In this document: positions 6,017 to 6,547 of the stretch, in pieces
Layout: each line of letters starts with the position of its first letter
Numbering within the stretch: the first letter of the stretch is position 1
Assembly: GCA_017446355.1 (NCBI GenBank)
Contig: JAFSQZ010000155.1
Location: 1 to 6,547 of the forward strand
DNA length: 6,547 nucleotides
DNA from: Neisseriaceae bacterium
GTDB taxonomy: Bacteria; Pseudomonadota; Gammaproteobacteria; Burkholderiales; Neisseriaceae
Reading direction: 5' to 3'
Notes under the pieces: model-generated
The model's input: the letters and a program-made list of their open reading frames with translations, nothing else
Database searches by the model: none
Told to the model about the DNA's origin: nothing
Position numbers and translations under genes: made by a program

Positions 6017-6547
6017 ATGATTTCATCAGCTCCTTTACAAATTCAATGCACCACATGTTCATTTAAAGAAATATGTTTTCCCTGTGAAACCTCCAATTTT
6101 TTTGATAAGGTTGACTCGGTTATTCGGCAAAGTCGACGCTTACGCAAAGGCGAATACTTGTTTCACGCAGGCGAAAAATTTTCTTCTGTTTTCGCGATTC
6201 GTACAGGTTACTTTAAAACATCTGTAAATACCAGTGAAGGTGTAGACCAAGTAACAGGCTGCTTTATGTCTGGTGAAATGCTGGGCTTGGAAGGAATTTC
6301 TGCAGGCGTGTATACCACTGATGCTGTCGCATTAGAAGACAGTGATGTTTGTGAATTACCGTTTAACCGTTTAGAAGAATTAGGCAAACACATACCTGGT
6401 TTGCATATACATTTTTATCACTTAATGAGTCGTGAATTAGTACGCTTGCAAAACTTAATGCTGCTTTTAGGCAATATGCGTTCGGAAGAACGATTAGCGG
6501 CGTTTTTATTAGACTTATCACGTCGTTTACATTGTCGCGGATTCTCT
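6017..6547 (+). CDS. fnr: FNR-type oxygen-sensing transcription regulator, C-terminus off the right edge
   Basis: The N-terminal 177 residues of a CRP/FNR-family activator that holds an oxygen-labile [4Fe-4S] cluster and switches on anaerobic genes as a dimer. The cluster ligands are present: C11-x2-C14-x5-C20 and C112 in VCELPF, matching E. coli Cys20, 23, 29 and 122. An additional Cys23 follows. The cyclic-nucleotide-binding-like beta-roll spans about 30-125 (KGEYLFHAGE, FAIRTGYFKT). The dimerisation helix runs from about 130 (MSRELVRLQNLMLLL, then SEERLAAFLLDLSRR as in FNR). The helix-turn-helix lies outside the window. Residue 144 is Leu where E. coli has Asp154. ATG 6017 gives an N-terminus with Cys11 about nine residues earlier than the E. 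coli ligand; the ribosome site is weak. The gene is divergent from hemN with a shared FNR box. Confidence 0.95.
   Translation, partial: MISSAPLQIQCTTCSFKEICFPCETSNFFDKVDSVIRQSRRLRKGEYLFHAGEKFSSVFAIRTGYFKTSVNTSEGVDQVTGCFMSGEMLGLEGISAGVYTTDAVALEDSDVCELPFNRLEELGKHIPGLHIHFYHLMSRELVRLQNLMLLLGNMRSEERLAAFLLDLSRRLHCRGFS

Noticed and set aside
1..6547. CRISPR arrays, tRNA or rRNA genes, riboswitches
   Set aside because: No regularly spaced repeats, tRNA arms or conserved RNA motifs were seen on either strand; the heptamer tract and palindromes do not have CRISPR form.

Overview
The window looks like chromosomal DNA of a Neisseriaceae bacterium. The clearest sign is the DNA uptake sequence (DUS): complete copies of the 12-mer AGGCAGCCTGAA occur at 2592-2603 and 2652-2663. 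A copy at 5760-5771 reads AGGCTGCCTGAA, and several partial copies are scattered elsewhere. With its flanks the motif is nearly palindromic, so it reads as the Kingella-type dialect on one strand and the Simonsiella-type dialect on the other. Protein sequences and the moderate-to-low GC (roughly 40% by eye in the housekeeping genes) fit the Simonsiella/Alysiella/Kingella group. The species cannot be fixed from the window.

Layout. Positions 1-1070 (minus strand) hold the N-terminal 356 codons of a very AT-rich phosphoethanolamine-transferase-type membrane enzyme; its C-terminus lies beyond the left edge. Positions 1071-1711 are a gene-poor, repeat-rich spacer. It has a 7-bp tandem repeat just upstream of the transferase, a 174-bp element with DUS-bearing terminal inverted repeats, and a second imperfect inverted-repeat element. 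Then come ubiA (1712-2584, plus), a DUS stem-loop, glnS (2696-4375, plus), and a strong DUS-derived hairpin that separates glnS from the convergent hemN (4485-5879, minus). Divergent from hemN is fnr (6017 to the right edge, plus), cut off before its DNA-binding domain. A perfect FNR box lies between hemN and fnr.

How the genes relate. hemN (oxygen-independent haem synthesis) and fnr (oxygen-sensing regulator) form a divergent anaerobic-response pair sharing one FNR site. ubiA (ubiquinone synthesis) and glnS (tRNA-Gln charging) are housekeeping genes in the same orientation with no obvious functional link. The transferase probably decorates lipooligosaccharide or lipid A and has the composition of a transferred gene.

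I found no convincing wholly new system. The points most worth checking are three. FNR has Leu where E. coli FNR has the dimer-controlling Asp154. A heptanucleotide repeat may act as a frame switch for the transferase. A small repeat element carries the uptake sequence in its end.
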